The notes under the pieces: model-generated
The model's database searches: none
Seen by the model: the letters and a program-made list of their open reading frames with translations, nothing else
What the model was told of the DNA's origin: nothing
Shown here: positions 11,832-22,864 of the stretch, one piece after another
Numbering within the stretch: position 1 is the first letter of the stretch
Layout: every line of letters starts with the position of its first letter
Source of the DNA: Paramoeba atlantica
Taxonomy: Eukaryota > Discosea
Reading direction: 5' to 3'
NCBI GenBank assembly: GCA_977017575.1
Contig: CDRNVI010000156.1
Coordinates: 310,001 to 374,000, forward strand
DNA: 64,000 bases
Program-made: the position numbers and the translations under genes

Positions 11832-14146
11832 TCATTGTTTGGCGATAATATCAACCCAAGAAGGAGGGTGGGAACATAAATGAATTTCTGACAAAGAGTA
11901 TCTTCCTTGTAATTCGATATTCTCCAAAGCAAAATCTTTCGGAAAAAACCCGGTCGGACGAATATTTTTGGAATTGAGGATGTTCATCTCTTGATAATAT
12001 GCTAGATCAAAAAAAGATAATATTTCAATTAATTCTGTTTTAAAGTATAAAAATTAAAAAAAATTGTAATGTTAAAAAACCTAAAATAGCTTGGGAACAA
12101 AACCAACTCTTTTCATCCGAAGGAGGCGGAGCTTGAAGAACCAAACCAGATTTTAAATATCTTGTCATTTGTAATTGAAAGGATTCTCCCAACATAGACT
12201 GAACATACGAAGCAGTTTTACAAGTCAACAAATCTCTTGATCCTTGCCAATTGGACGATAAATGTCGAACACCAATGGATCCACCTCCTTGCAATACTTT
12301 CCGCAAACGTCTAAATAAAATCATCCAATCGTAAGTCAAATCAAAACAACAAATTTTTACATCCAGAGAAAAAAGAAAAGAAAAAAAACTGAAAAAAATG
12401 AAAATGAACCAACCTTGCAGCGTTGTTGAGAATAACACCAAACTCAAGGAGTGCCTCGAATAGTAATACCTCTCCTCCCTCTTGACAATAAACAACCGCA
12501 ACATGATCCCAACCCCGATCTGAGAGAAGTCGATTGAATGGATCTTTGGAAAACACTGGATTGGATTCAATCAAAACAATGTCCCCAGTCCGCAGTCTTT
12601 GAGGAAAAGATGGAATTGGGGAACCAAGATGAGCTAAGAAACCTGTTCTCCCAATTCAAAATTAGACAAACAAAATTATAAAAAAAAACAATAATTGAAC
12701 ATAATCAATTTTTGAGCACAACAAACCTTCATTTGGAGAAGAAGAAAACTGAGCTTGGAGATTGACACGATACTTGGAAGATTTCCCAGATGGAGAAATA
12801 AGAGAAAGACGATAGGTCTGAGGTTGTTCTTCTAAATCCTCCCATTTGAGGTCAGCAGTCCCAACGAGAGAATTAAGTCCAAAAGCGATTGAGTACAGCT
12901 GAAAAAAATCGAATTAGATAAAAAAAAAGGGGGAGGGTGGCAAAACATTTTAAAAAAGTATAAACTCAAAAAAAAAATGTACCTGAATCTGGAAGGGCTG
13001 TGTCAGGTCATTCACCACAAATGTACAAGATTCATTCCATTCCCATTTCTGCGATCTCTTCCCAAATTTTGTCGAAAAGAAACCACCATCGCTTCCATTC
13101 CCATGCAGCACTGTACAACACATCTCTTGATGGGTGGGTCCAGAACCAGAATCAATCAAAATATCAAGAAATCCACACACTTTGCTCCCTTGGTCTGGTG
13201 ATGAAGGAATACTTGCGTTTGGGAATTGGGGAGAGTGAGGAGAATGAGGCGAACGAGGAGAAAGTTTGGTTGTTGTTGGAGAGAATGAAGTGGTTTTTGG
13301 ACGACCTCGGGATTTCCTTTGGCGCTTGTCAATGAAAAGAGTTCGTGTAGAATTAGTCGATCGAGTTCTCCCAAAAGATTTCAAACTTGGAGACTCATCA
13401 CTGTTTGCCGGGGCGCTATGTCTGCTCGGGGACTTCGAATGGGAGGGAGGATCGCGTGTTTCTGAGAATGGAGGAAGTAAACCTCTGGCATTTGGAGATG
13501 TTGGGGGCGGAGACCCAACTTTTTTAATTGAAAGAGATGGTTTTGGGGAACAACTCATAAGAGAAAGAGATTTCTTGGGAAAGAAAGATCGTTTTGAAGG
13601 TGGCTCAGAAAGAGAAGGAGGAGGAGAAGTTGATTGTGGACGAAAAGAAACATGAAACGAGGGAGAAACTTCTGGAGAATGTTGTACTTTGTCTTGTTTT
13701 CCCAAATGAAGAATTCCTTCAGATAATTGCCGTTGTTCCGGACCACTTAACCTTCGGACCACCCCACCTTCTTCGCCACTCCCGCTATCCCCACCAGAAC
13801 CAGATGTTCTTCGATTTTTTTTGGTCTTTTCCTCTTTGCTTATTTTCAATTTTTTCGTTGTTGCTCCGCTTTCACGAGTTTTAATATTTTTCTCCTTTGT
13901 TCCTAATTTCCGATGTCCATCGACGCTCTGTGTGAGAGGTAAATCCCATTTCAGAGGCCTTTTATTTCTAGCAAGCTCCTCGGGTGACCCTCTCGTTATT
14001 ATGGTGCCATTCTCGTTAGTTGAACCATATTGAGGGGAAAAAAACAGAGCAGGGCGTTCCTTTTTTCTTTCCTCACCGTCTCTCAATTGGACTCCAATAA
14101 TTTCAGGTCCCTTTTCTTTGTCGGAAAAATCGAAAACAGAATCCAT
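11832..14146 (-). CDS. C2 domain + permuted papain-fold (C92-like) protein
   Basis: Five-exon paralogue of the gene at 7.4-11.6 kb. Exon 1 (14146 to about 12985) starts MDSVFDFSDKEKG, chosen because sequence upstream is a T-rich leader. It holds a basic, Ser/Pro-rich region and then the C2-like domain (CGFLDILIDSGSGPTHQEM; SQKWEWNESCTFVVND). Exon 2 completes C2 (LVGTADLKWEDLEEQPQTY). Exon 3 has GDIVLIESNPVF and the putative catalytic His in GWDHVAVVYCQEGGEV. Exon 4 has the putative catalytic Cys in DEKSWFCSQAILG. Exon 5 is RPTGFFPKDFALENIELQ and ends SHPPSWVDIIAKQ. The His-then-Cys order matches the permuted NlpC/P60 superfamily (YiiX/C92). The first gene's repeat tail is absent. A role in Ca2+ or lipid-dependent recruitment of an amidase-like enzyme is inference. 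Confidence 0.75.
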
Positions 14147-14444
14147 CAGTTTAAAAAAAAGGAAAAAAGAGATGATAACAAGAAAACAATTCGGATTTTG
14201 GTGGTTCACCGATGAGGGAGGAACAAAACAAAGGTGCGGTATGTCCGCTATTCCCAGAACAGAAAGGGAGCCAATCAAAAAGCCCAAACACACGAGGGGA
14301 GTAAAAAAACTAAATAAGGGAATCGGTGGACACCACTGAAAAGTGGACACCACCATTTCGTCTTTTTCGTTTTTTTTGCTTTTTTTTTTTTTTTGGAAAG
14401 AGTTTCTCTTCTCTCTCTCCGTTCTCTTTCTTCCGCCGCCAGCG
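14147..14444. promoter_or_regulatory. Divergent promoter with duplicated GTGGACACCAC
   Basis: The 298 bases between two divergent genes (C92-like on minus, uL3m on plus) contain the 11-mer GTGGACACCAC twice, at 14326-14336 and 14343-14353, separated by six bases. The same GGACACCA core recurs in the hairpins at 62440 and 63924. A regulatory role is inferred only from position and repetition. Confidence 0.4.
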
Positions 14445-15548
14445 ATGGCCCTTCGTGCAAAACATTTTGCTGACCTGCTTCTAAGAGCAAAACGAAAGTA
14501 TATTCTTGGTGGTCGCGCTTATTATGAACCTCTTGAATGGCTTTGGGCTCCCCCTGAACCTCGAATCGACTCTGATCCCGCGACGGGTTGGAGTGACCAG
14601 GAAACTCGTGTTGGGATGATTGGAAGAAAACTTGGGATGTTATCTGATTACGATTCTTGGGGGAATATGATTCCAGTCACTCTTATCGAAGTTTTACCAA
14701 ACTATGTTGTTCAAATGAAGACAGAAGAGAAAGAAGGATTTAACGCTCTCCAAGTTGGGACTCTTCCAATGAAAGCGAAAAAGGCGACAGCTCAGTTGGT
14801 GGGACACTGTCAAAAGGCTGGAGTTCCTCTTTGTTCAAAGTTAATGGAATTTCAAGTATCCTCTGGTTCTCTTCTTCCAGTTGGAACTGTTTTAGATTCC
14901 CGTCATTTCTCTCCTGGACAATACTTAGATATTCGAGGATTGACTGTCGGAAAAGGTTTTCAAGGAGGGATGAAGAGGTGGGGGTTTTCGGGATTACCAG
15001 CTTCTCATGGAGTCTCGCTCGCTCATCGTTCGATTGGTTCAACCGGAGCTTGTCAAGATCCTGGAAAAGTGTGGAAAGGAAAAAAGATGCCAGGTCGAAT
15101 GGGTCACAAAAATCGGACAGTGAAAAATGTTCTCTTGTACAAAATTGACCCTGAAAATGGTGTCTTCGTCGTAAAAGGTCAACTTCCAGGGAAACCAGGA
15201 ACATGGCTTCGAATTATTGATGCAAAGAACAAGTTACACCCGAAACCGCCCCCCTTTCCAACATTCGTCCCTCCAGAAGATGAAGATCCGAGTACCTTGG
15301 GGATTTTGGAAGGAGAACTTCCAATGCCATATCAAACAAGATTACAAGGTGCTCATTCTCCATCTTTTTCCAATGAAACTGTTTGGGATGTTCAAAAACG
15401 TTTGGGGTTGAAGGCGTTGGCTGAGTATCGAAAAGAGCAAGAGTTACGAGAGTTAGAAGGACTCCCTCCGGATGAGTGGGTTGGTTGTGATGCTCTTGAA
15501 AGAGCAATCAATGAATATGAAAAGAGAAAAGCAAGAAAAAATGTTTAA
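14445..15548 (+). CDS. Mitochondrial large ribosomal subunit protein uL3m
   Basis: Single exon, 367 residues from MALRAKHFADLL. Ribosomal protein L3 of the mitochondrial type: TRVGMIGRKLGMLSDYDSWG at the barrel entry, QMKTEEKEGFNALQVG, KAGVPLCSKLMEFQV, PGQYLDIRGLTVGKGFQGG, RWGFSGLPASHG, HRSIGSTGACQDPGKVWKG and KKMPGRMGHKNRT are all family signatures of the loop that reaches the peptidyl-transferase centre. The Arg-rich N-terminus (RAKHFADLLLRAKRKY) fits a mitochondrial targeting peptide. A C-terminal extension of about 75 residues follows the L3 fold. An upstream in-frame ATG at 14343 would add a low-complexity leader and is not preferred. Confidence 0.93.
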   Translation: MALRAKHFADLLLRAKRKYILGGRAYYEPLEWLWAPPEPRIDSDPATGWSDQETRVGMIGRKLGMLSDYDSWGNMIPVTLIEVLPNYVVQMKTEEKEGFNALQVGTLPMKAKKATAQLVGHCQKAGVPLCSKLMEFQVSSGSLLPVGTVLDSRHFSPGQYLDIRGLTVGKGFQGGMKRWGFSGLPASHGVSLAHRSIGSTGACQDPGKVWKGKKMPGRMGHKNRTVKNVLLYKIDPENGVFVVKGQLPGKPGTWLRIIDAKNKLHPKPPPFPTFVPPEDEDPSTLGILEGELPMPYQTRLQGAHSPSFSNETVWDVQKRLGLKALAEYRKEQELRELEGLPPDEWVGCDALERAINEYEKRKARKNV

Positions 15549-15761
15549 AAAAAAAACAAAAAACAATTTTGTTTCACAAAACAAAAACGATAAAAAAAAT
15601 AATTAAAGATTCCCCCCACTGAAAATTTGATTTTAAAAATAATTTATGAAAAAAAAAGATTCAAAAAAAAAGATAAAAATGTTACAACAAAATCCCAACA
15701 AGGTACTCATCACACCACCATATCACATTTTTTTACCCACAGCACACAAAGACCATAAAAA

Positions 15762-17369
15762 TTATTTCTTCAGAACAACATTCGAAGGACTCAACCCATC
15801 AATGTCATAATCACCAATACTGGGGGGAACATTCGGAGTATGCATTGTACGAGCAGTGTACTTCAATAAATCATCTCGAACAAGCTGATCATGATGTCTT
15901 TTGAAATCTTCATTGCTCAATCTCCCTAATTCTTTCCATTGTGTGTGAATCATGGACCAAAAACCCTGTCCTCTTCCAGGAGTTCCAGTTCCTCTGTCTT
16001 CAATCAAGTAAGCATCACAAACGCTCCGGAAAAACGCAATTCTTCCTTTCGCAGCCTCCACATCAACAATATGAGAAACTTCCCCAATAATTTTTTCAGT
16101 TAAATCTGGGAGTGGGACACGAAGCCATCGTGCATAACTTCCTTTTCCTTGGAGTTGTTTTCGAACTTTATCTTTGACTTGTCGGAGTTCTGACTCAACA
16201 GCTTTCAAAGCATATTTTACTGCATAAGCATTCTCTGGTGCATTGACAAGGAGGTTTCGAGTTGTGGGACATCGTTGCAACCAAGACTTTAGAGTTGCTT
16301 TATCAGGGCAAGGAGGGAAAACTGGTTTATAGAACGCAGCTTGAAACCAGAGTTTCACTTGTTCTAACTCAGATTCTGTGAGAGGTTTGATCGTTCCACC
16401 TGTTTGATCAGAAGAAAAAAAAGTTAGTTTTTTTGAGAAATGAAAAAAAATATTTGCTTGAGGAAAATAAATTCTTCCTTTCATCTTCTTTTTGGAAAAA
16501 AAAAAAAAGAAGAAAATTAAAAACTACTGTCTTTTTGAAATCAAAAAAGAAAGAAAAAAAACACACCTCGTAATTCTTCTGCTAAAGCATTTACATCTTG
16601 ACGTAACCCCACAAGAGCTTCTCGAATTGGGCGAAGCTCTTCACGGAGATGACGTCTTGTAAGATTGAGTTCGTGAGAATCAAGAATTGCAGCTTCAGTC
16701 CCTGCTGGTGAGAATGAAGGTGGTGGACTTTGTTCTCTTCGGGGTTGAACAACTTCTTGTCCGTCTGGAGGTGCAAGCCTCATTCTTTGGCGAGGGGGAC
16801 CAAGGTCACTTTGTGAAGTTGGTCTCCTTCTTCTCCTTCCTGTGGTGTGTTGTGTGTGTGAGAGAATTCCAAGAAGAGATATTATTTTCATATCGAACAA
16901 ATTTTGTTGGTATGTTGTTGAGAAACACAATGAAACCACAAAAAAGCTGTGTTTTTCTTCGAATCCCAAACATTCAAAATAAAAAAACCTGCATCATAAA
17001 CATCTTCTTCTCCCAAATGTTGATGTTGTGTGAGATCCTCAACCCCTTCTTCTCCTGGAATCTGGCTCTGGAAAAAAAAAAAATTGCTTGGATGAACAAA
17101 AGAGCAAAAAAGGAAGAGAAAAGAAGGGGAAAGTTACGGATGTACCATCGCGGCGGAAAAGTTTCAAACTCTTGTGTTGAAAGTGTGCGAAGGTGGGCGG
17201 GAGACAAATAGTCCCCATTCAGGGCAACTTTGTATGCTCTTCCCACTGAAAATTATAGGGACCAATTTTGGATTTGGGGGTCAAATGATGGGATGTTTTC
17301 GGGATGTCTCGTTTTTTGTCAACTGGGATTCTTATTGTCATTTTTCTCTGAAGCATTTCTCAGAGTCAT
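15762..17369 (-). CDS. Conserved-looking protein of unknown function
   Basis: I do not recognise the family. Exons read on the minus strand: about 17245-17150 (GRAYKVALNGDYLSPAHL), a short acidic exon near 17050-16990 (GVEDLTQHQHLGEEDVYD), about 16840-16567 (Arg-rich start, then a probable coiled coil LREELRPIREALVGLRQDV), and the last exon about 16400-15762. The C-terminal 200 residues are Trp- and Arg-rich (SELEQVKLWFQAAFYKPVF; GRGQGFWSMIHTQWKELG) and end SPSNVVLKK. The start is uncertain: an ATG at 17369 joined through an intron that splits the next Met codon is one model. Divergent with Elongin B. The charged linker suggests a nuclear or scaffold role, which is only a guess. Confidence 0.55.
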
Positions 17370-17577
17370 TCTTTCCCATTCAAAATCCGGTGTTGCTTTT
17401 TCGGTTTTTGGTTTTTTTTTTTTTTGTTTTCTTTTTCAGCTGCCGAAGGCTGCCCACCAACAACAAATCAAGATGGTTTGTTGACTCTCTTCTCTTTTTC
17501 TTCTTCCACTTCGTTGACCAAACCATATCACCCCATTCTCTCTCTCTCTTCGTCTCCTCACCTCTTTCACACAGTCA

Positions 17578-18129
17578 ATGTATGTTCGAGCGAAGAGACA
17601 CAAATACACCGTTTTTCTTTATTGTGATCCGTCAGATAAAGCCTCATCGCTCAAAGAACAGGTTCAAAAACAAAAAAAAACATTTTAGTTTTGAATAAGA
17701 AACTTGTTGAATTCTCTTCTTCAATCTCTTCAATATTAGAAATGAAATACACTTGCCCTTTGTCCAGTCCCAAATATGACTCCTTCCAAAATCTATTTTG
17801 CTTATGATTAGTCATTTTAGATTATCTCCTTGAAGATTGATGATCGAACGTTACCTTTTGAGAAGATTCGATTGTACAAGGATGACCGTGCACCCCTTGA
17901 TGATGACAAAACACTCGAAGAATCTAAAATTGAAAATGATGGAGTGATCTTTTTTTGTTTCAAAATCGAAGGTTGTTCTCATTTTTTTTTTTTTTGAGAG
18001 TTTTTTTTTTCTTTCCTTTCTCTTTCTTTTGTGTCCAACAAAAACTCTTTTATGAATCGTTTTTTGAAAGGAACTGAAGCATGGGAAGATATTGATGTCC
18101 AAAATGTTGGTGCCTCAGCCGCTTCTTGA
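17578..18129 (+). CDS. Elongin B (ubiquitin-like adaptor of the Elongin BC complex)
   Basis: Three exons, 17578-17661, 17821-17971 and 18071-18129, giving 97 residues. The N-terminus MYVRAKRHKYTVFLYCDPSD matches the first ubiquitin-like strand pair of Elongin B. FEKIRLYKDDRAPLDDDKTL corresponds to the family's EQRLYKDDQLLDDGKTLGE signature, followed by the strand DGVIFFCFKI and an acidic tail. Elongin B pairs with Elongin C as an adaptor in cullin-2/5 ubiquitin ligases and in the Elongin transcription complex. Slightly shorter than the animal protein (about 118) because the tail is short. All splice junctions are GT-AG and keep the frame. Confidence 0.85.
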
Positions 18130-18375
18130 TCAGGAGAAGAGGAGTGTTTAAGAAACAAAAATTGGCATTGATCTTCGATTCAAATGCTGAAAACTTTGGT
18201 GGTGTGTTCTCACAATTAATAATAATTATTCACCACACACACACCTGATTATAATTGTGTGAAGGATGATATTGGATCACATGTGATGGGAATGAAATCA
18301 AAAAAAAAAATTAGTCTGAATTCATCTTTGTGTATAATTGATATTTTCTCTTTTACTTTGTTGGATTGAGCGAAT

Positions 18376-18940
18376 TTAATCTTCTGATTCCATACAATGA
18401 ATCCAAGCACGCTCAAAAGGGGCAGGGTCATCTCTTGCCATTGTAACAACAGCAACGTAAGCTTGGAAAGTTCCGCTGCAGTCATTTGTCTTTTCAGACC
18501 TAACAAAGGGAAAAGTTTATGTGAATATTGAGAGAGAAAGAGAGCGGAAAAAAAAGGCTTTTGTGTGTTAAAAAAAAAAAAAAAGAAATGGACATACAAA
18601 GCTTCAACTTGTGATTTGAGGTCATCTGCGATTGAGGAACAATTATCAGCACCCTTGTCCTTCACACATTGTGCATATTGATCACGAGTTGGTTGTAATC
18701 GAGAATTGAAGTAAGGAGCGGAGGCTTGTCGTGCAGCAGCTTTTTTTGTGAAAAAGAAGGGAAACGTCAACAAAAAAAGAAATGTTATTCTGACTTTTTT
18801 GATCAAAAAGAAATACTCTTACCATAAACATGAGCACGGATTTCTTTTGGGATCTCCTCAGGCATTTCCTCAGGGGCATCCTTTGCCATGTCCCTACCCT
18901 TTTGGACTCTCGCTCTCCATTTCTCTTCAGCTGCAGCCAT
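18376..18940 (-). CDS. Small soluble Cys-containing protein, unknown
   Basis: Three exons give about 127 residues: MAAAEEKWRARVQKGRDMAK then PEEMPEEIPKEIRAHVY; AAARQASAPYFNSRLQPTRD with QCVKDKGADNC; and EKTNDCSGTFQAYVAVVTMA ending FERAWIHCMESED. Four cysteines are arranged as C-x8-C and later C...C in a helical context, reminiscent of CHCH-type intermembrane-space proteins but not with their exact CX9C spacing. Convergent with Elongin B, divergent with the SPRY-like gene. Family not recognised. Confidence 0.6.
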
Positions 18941-19136
18941 CACGAAAAGAAGCAAAACGCAAAAAAAAACCCCAAAAGCTTTGGGTCAAATCTGTTAGTT
19001 TTCTCCCAATTTTCCAGGGAGTTTGAAGACGAAAAGATCTCTTGACCGAACCGGTATTGTAGTAGTTTTTTTCGTTGTTTTTTTTGTGAGTTTCTTGTTT
19101 TTGGTGTTGTGTTGGTTCTTTTGTTCTCGTTGTCAA

Positions 19137-19667
19137 ATGTGCGAAGATGGTAATTTGACAATCTGTCTGGATTCCTCTCGAGGGTTCAAAGTGGACAAAC
19201 CTTTACGAAAAGATATTTCAAACACTTGGGTTGTGAAGGTGAAAGACCTCTCGGAAAATGCTGAGAGGAATTCCGTTGATGGAATCGCGTTTTCCGTGGG
19301 TGTTGTCCAGAGTTCTGCTGAGACTCGTTCATGGCCAGTTTGGGGGTTTGATCGTAATGGTTGGGGCGTCGCTTGTTGGAGTCGTTGGGGATTTATTCAC
19401 CTTGTTCATGACACTGAAACGGTGAAAAAAGTGGGGGGAAAGCATTTGATAAGTGTTGGAGATGAATTTGAGTTGACTGTTGATGAAGGAGGGGTCTTGT
19501 CGATCTCCTTGAATGGAGAAGACCTCGGATCTATTCAAGTTCCAAAGGAAGAAGAAACTTTGTTATATCCTGCTGTTTTCACGTATTTGAATGGGTATGA
19601 CTCAGTCACTGCTGAAATTGAGATGAATCCGGTTGGTATGACTTTTAAACCTGCGAAAAGAGGTTGA
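19137..19667 (+). CDS. SPRY/B30.2-like domain protein, copy 1
   Basis: Single-exon gene, 176 residues from MCEDGNLTICLDSS. The frame runs upstream to an ATG at 19023, but that stretch is a T-rich leader and is not preferred. The body reads as a stand-alone SPRY-like beta sandwich: GIAFSVGVV, WPVWGFDRNGWGVACWSRWG, ISVGDEFELTVDEGGVLSIS, LNGEDLGSIQ and LYPAVFTYLNG correspond to the family's conserved strands. SPRY domains bind peptides and proteins. It is the diverged first member of a group of four with the genes at 21.9, 22.9 and 23.8 kb, whose intron it lacks. Confidence 0.7.
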   Translation: MCEDGNLTICLDSSRGFKVDKPLRKDISNTWVVKVKDLSENAERNSVDGIAFSVGVVQSSAETRSWPVWGFDRNGWGVACWSRWGFIHLVHDTETVKKVGGKHLISVGDEFELTVDEGGVLSISLNGEDLGSIQVPKEEETLLYPAVFTYLNGYDSVTAEIEMNPVGMTFKPAKRG

Positions 19668-19763
19668 AAATTCGGTCTCTTGAAGGATCGTCGTCTTTGA
19701 ATGTTTTCCAAAGGAATTCTTCTTTTTTGTCGTTTTGTGGGGTTTATTGTTCGTTGGTGTTTA

Positions 19764-21817
19764 TTATAATTTTGCTGGGAGACCTGGAAGACCAATAACC
19801 CCTTCTCTGGCCACATCTTCGATTTCTTTTCGGTTCATTCCCAAGACCTAAAATATAGATATTACTTTACGATTAAAAATGTAAATGTCGACGACCAAAT
19901 CTGGAGAGTCCACAGGAAAAATAAGGAGAAAAAAAAAGCTGACTGAACCTGTTGCAAAACTTGGATTGTATGTTCTCCAACGTTTGGGAGAGGGGCTGCT
20001 TCTGCTCTCCCAGGAGTACGTGAGAGTCGTGGTGCTGCTGGTGGTTCAAGCCCCCCTATTATAAAGAGAAGGGTTATGATATTTTTTTTTTGTCTTTTTG
20101 GGGATTTCTTTTTTCTTATTGTTAAACACAAACCTTCTGAATTAAGAATCAGTGTACCCCTCTCTTTGTTATGAGGATGTTCCATTACTTCTTCCAATTC
20201 TGTTAATAGGAAGAGGGAGAGTCAATAAAAAATATCCAGAGATGTCTGGTTTTCAGAAAGAACAGAAAAATTAGAAAATCACAAACCAAGGACGGGTGCA
20301 AAACAAGCATCGAGATTCTCAAAGATTTTAACCCATTCTTCCAAATTCTTTTCTTTGAAAATTTGTTGAAATCTTGATTTCCAGTGAGGCCACAACTCAA
20401 TGTTGAATTGTGAAATTTCTTTTTCGGAGATCTCAAGTCCCTTCAATAACTAGAAGAAAAAAGAAAATTGTTTTGTTAAAAGGGGAAAAAAAAAGAAGAA
20501 TATCAGAATAGAAAAAGAAGAAAAGAAATCTTACATCTTTGAAAAATTGAGGCTCAATGGCGCCCACTGAGACCCATTTCAAATCTTTTGTTTGGTAGGT
20601 TGTGTAGAAGGGAGCACCACCATCAAGGAGCCCTGTTCCTCTTGGTGTTCCAATTGTACCACTACTTTGAAGAGCTGTGGGGTTTAACCAAAAAAAGAAG
20701 AGAGTTTAGTTTTCGATATTTCCTTTCTTTTCAGATGATAACAACCTTTGAATAAAAACGTGGAAAGGTAGGCACTCCCATCAATCATATTTGCGTCAAC
20801 TACTTGTCCTTTTCCTTTGCGAAAGAGTCAATAATTTTTGTCAATATTCATTCATTGTGAAGAGAAAGGTCAGAGAAAGTGTTTTTTTTGAAAGAAATAA
20901 CAAAAAAGAACCTGACTTATTTCTTTCGATCAGAGCCAATAAAGTTCCCAAGGCAGCCAAGAAACCACCACCTGCAAAATCTCCAAGAATATTCACAGGA
21001 GGTAAAGGCTTTCCTTTCTCTGTCCTAAAAGCTGACAATGCACCTGAAGTCGCAATGTAATTGATGTCATGACCAGCTTTGCGTGCGAATGGCCCACTTT
21101 GCCCAAAACCTTCCAAAAGGAATAAATCAGAAAAAAGATTTTTGGAAATATAAAAGAACAATTCATTCATTTTTTGTTGGATGAGATCATGGGAGAATTT
21201 TTTGGAAAAAAAAAGACTTGAAATAAAAGACTGACCAGTCAAACGGACATAGACAATGCGAGGGTTGACTTTCTGAAGTCGGTCATAAGTAATGCCCATC
21301 TTCTCCATGACTCCAGGTCGAAAAGGTTCGATCAATACATCTGACTTTTTGTGGGAGTTTCGAGGAAAGATTATTGACTTTTCCAAAAAAAAAAAAGACA
21401 CTCACAACCATCATCAAAAAGAAAAGGAAAAAGGGGGAACCTTAGTCACGAGGTTCATCAACAATTCCACTCCTTGTTTCTTTTTCAAATTCAAGGAGAT
21501 CGACTTTTTTCCTTGAAAGATAAACTCAGAGAAGAGGTTTTGAAATCTCATTGAGTTATTTTGAAGAACAAGAAGAAGAAAGAAGGAAGAAAAAAAACCT
21601 CTCGCAAGTGTATCAGGGGAATGGAGAGAGCCAACACGATCGATCCGAATGAGCTCAGCGCCAAAATCTAATTTTTCCCAAAAAGTGAAACTCTGATCGA
21701 TTTCACCAAAAAAAAAGGGAAAGAAAGAAAGAAACCTGCAAGAACTAATCCACAAAAAGGGGCAGGAGCAAGTCCTGCCAACTCTAACACACGAACCCCA
21801 CCAAGAACCGCCATCAT
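19764..21817 (-). CDS. Alpha-methylacyl-CoA racemase (CoA-transferase family III)
   Basis: About nine exons. Starts [20 protein letters not shown] at 21817; the second Met is an alternative. Order of motifs: [56 protein letters not shown], then the catalytic His-Asp pair in [14 protein letters not shown] and [10 protein letters not shown], both typical of AMACR. It would epimerise the 2-methyl group of branched acyl-CoAs before peroxisomal beta-oxidation. The last exon ends [11 protein letters not shown]; the terminal AKL is a PTS1-like peroxisomal signal. Length of about 385 residues is normal. The gene lies between SPRY-like copies 1 and 2 on the opposite strand. Confidence 0.9.
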
Positions 21818-21945
21818 CCAAAGAGGAGAGAAAGAGAATCGAAGAAAGAAAAATAGCCTCCTAAAATTTAGGGGGAACAATTTTTCTGTTTTCGGTCTCT
21901 CTTTTTCTTGTTGGGAATTTTGTTGTTGTTGTTTGGTTGGGAGCG

Positions 21946-22528
21946 ATGGATAATGGTAAATGGAGGAAGGATCTTGGAACAGAAGGGTTGGTGATCAAGG
22001 AGTGGCCATTGGAAAAAGGAATTTCTTACAACTGGACTGTTCGAGTTGTCAAGGCAGGTTCTGTTTCTTTTTTTTTCTTTTTGTTTTGAGTTGGGGGAGG
22101 GGAAATAATTAATTCAACACTGAATGATTTCAGAGAGTTGTATGTCTGAGGGTCCAACACTTTCGATCTCTGTCATCACGAAGAAAGATTTGTCGGCTTC
22201 TTGGCCTTCTTGGGGAGCTGTTGATGGTGGGTGGGCTATGGCTTTTTGGCAGAGTTGGGGGAGAGGTGTTTTTTCTCACAATCGCCGGCCAGTCAAAGAC
22301 TTGCCAAACCATGCTGTTAAATCTGGGGATGTTATTGAAGCTACATTGAGTGAATTTGGAGATTTATCTTTCATTTTGAATGGAACGGACATGGGGACAT
22401 ATCCTGATCAATTACCATGGAATGAAACATTGTATCCTGCTGTCTTTTCTTGCACCAATGGGGGGATTGTGGTTGTGGAAGTTGAGGTAATGTCTGCTGT
22501 GAACATCAAACCAGCAAAAAGGATTTGA
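21946..22528 (+). CDS. SPRY/B30.2-like domain protein, copy 2
   Basis: Exons 21946-22057 and 22134-22528, 168 residues, starting MDNGKWRKDLGTEGLVI. Core motifs PTLSISVITKKDLS, GGWAMAFWQSWG, SGDVIEATLSEFGDLSF, LNGTDMGTYPDQ and TLYPAVFSCTNG form one SPRY-like domain and nothing else. No signal peptide or membrane segment, so probably a cytosolic peptide-binding module. Nearly identical to copies 3 and 4 in exons, intron position and both flanks, which shows recent tandem duplication. Confidence 0.72.
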
Positions 22529-22864
22529 AGAACAAAAAGGAAGAGGACTAATTATTATCAAATTACCTTCCAAAAAGGGACCTCTCTTGACAAGTAACTT
22601 TGGTGGCAAACACTGAATCTGATTTTTTTGAAAACACATTTAATATCTCAAAGATCTCATTCAAACTTTTTTTTGGAATTCAAGTTTGTTTGTTTTGTGA
22701 ACTTTGTCACTGAAGGTTAATGAAAAAGTAGAGTTTCGACCAAACCAATAATTTTTGGCTTTCTAAAATCAAAGTTTTGTTCCTGTTTTTGTTTCTGTTT
22801 TTGTTTCCGCTCTGCTGGCGGGCTGACTTCCTTTTGTTCGTTTGTTTTCCAGTGTCTTTGGTTG
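22529..22864. other. Spacer between SPRY-like copies 2 and 3
   Basis: About 335 bases with no coding exon. The 3' half contains the GTTTCTG-rich run and CGCTCTGCTGGCGGGCTGAC that also precede copy 4 (23441-23824). These duplicated sequences are the likely promoter block of the array. Confidence 0.5.

Noticed and set aside
14740-15204. Minus-strand open frame of 154 codons inside uL3m
   Set aside because: The plus frame is a full match to uL3m; the other is a shadow.
19023-19136. N-terminal membrane anchor for SPRY-like copy 1
   Set aside because: The hydrophobic frame is a T-rich leader; sister genes start directly at the domain.
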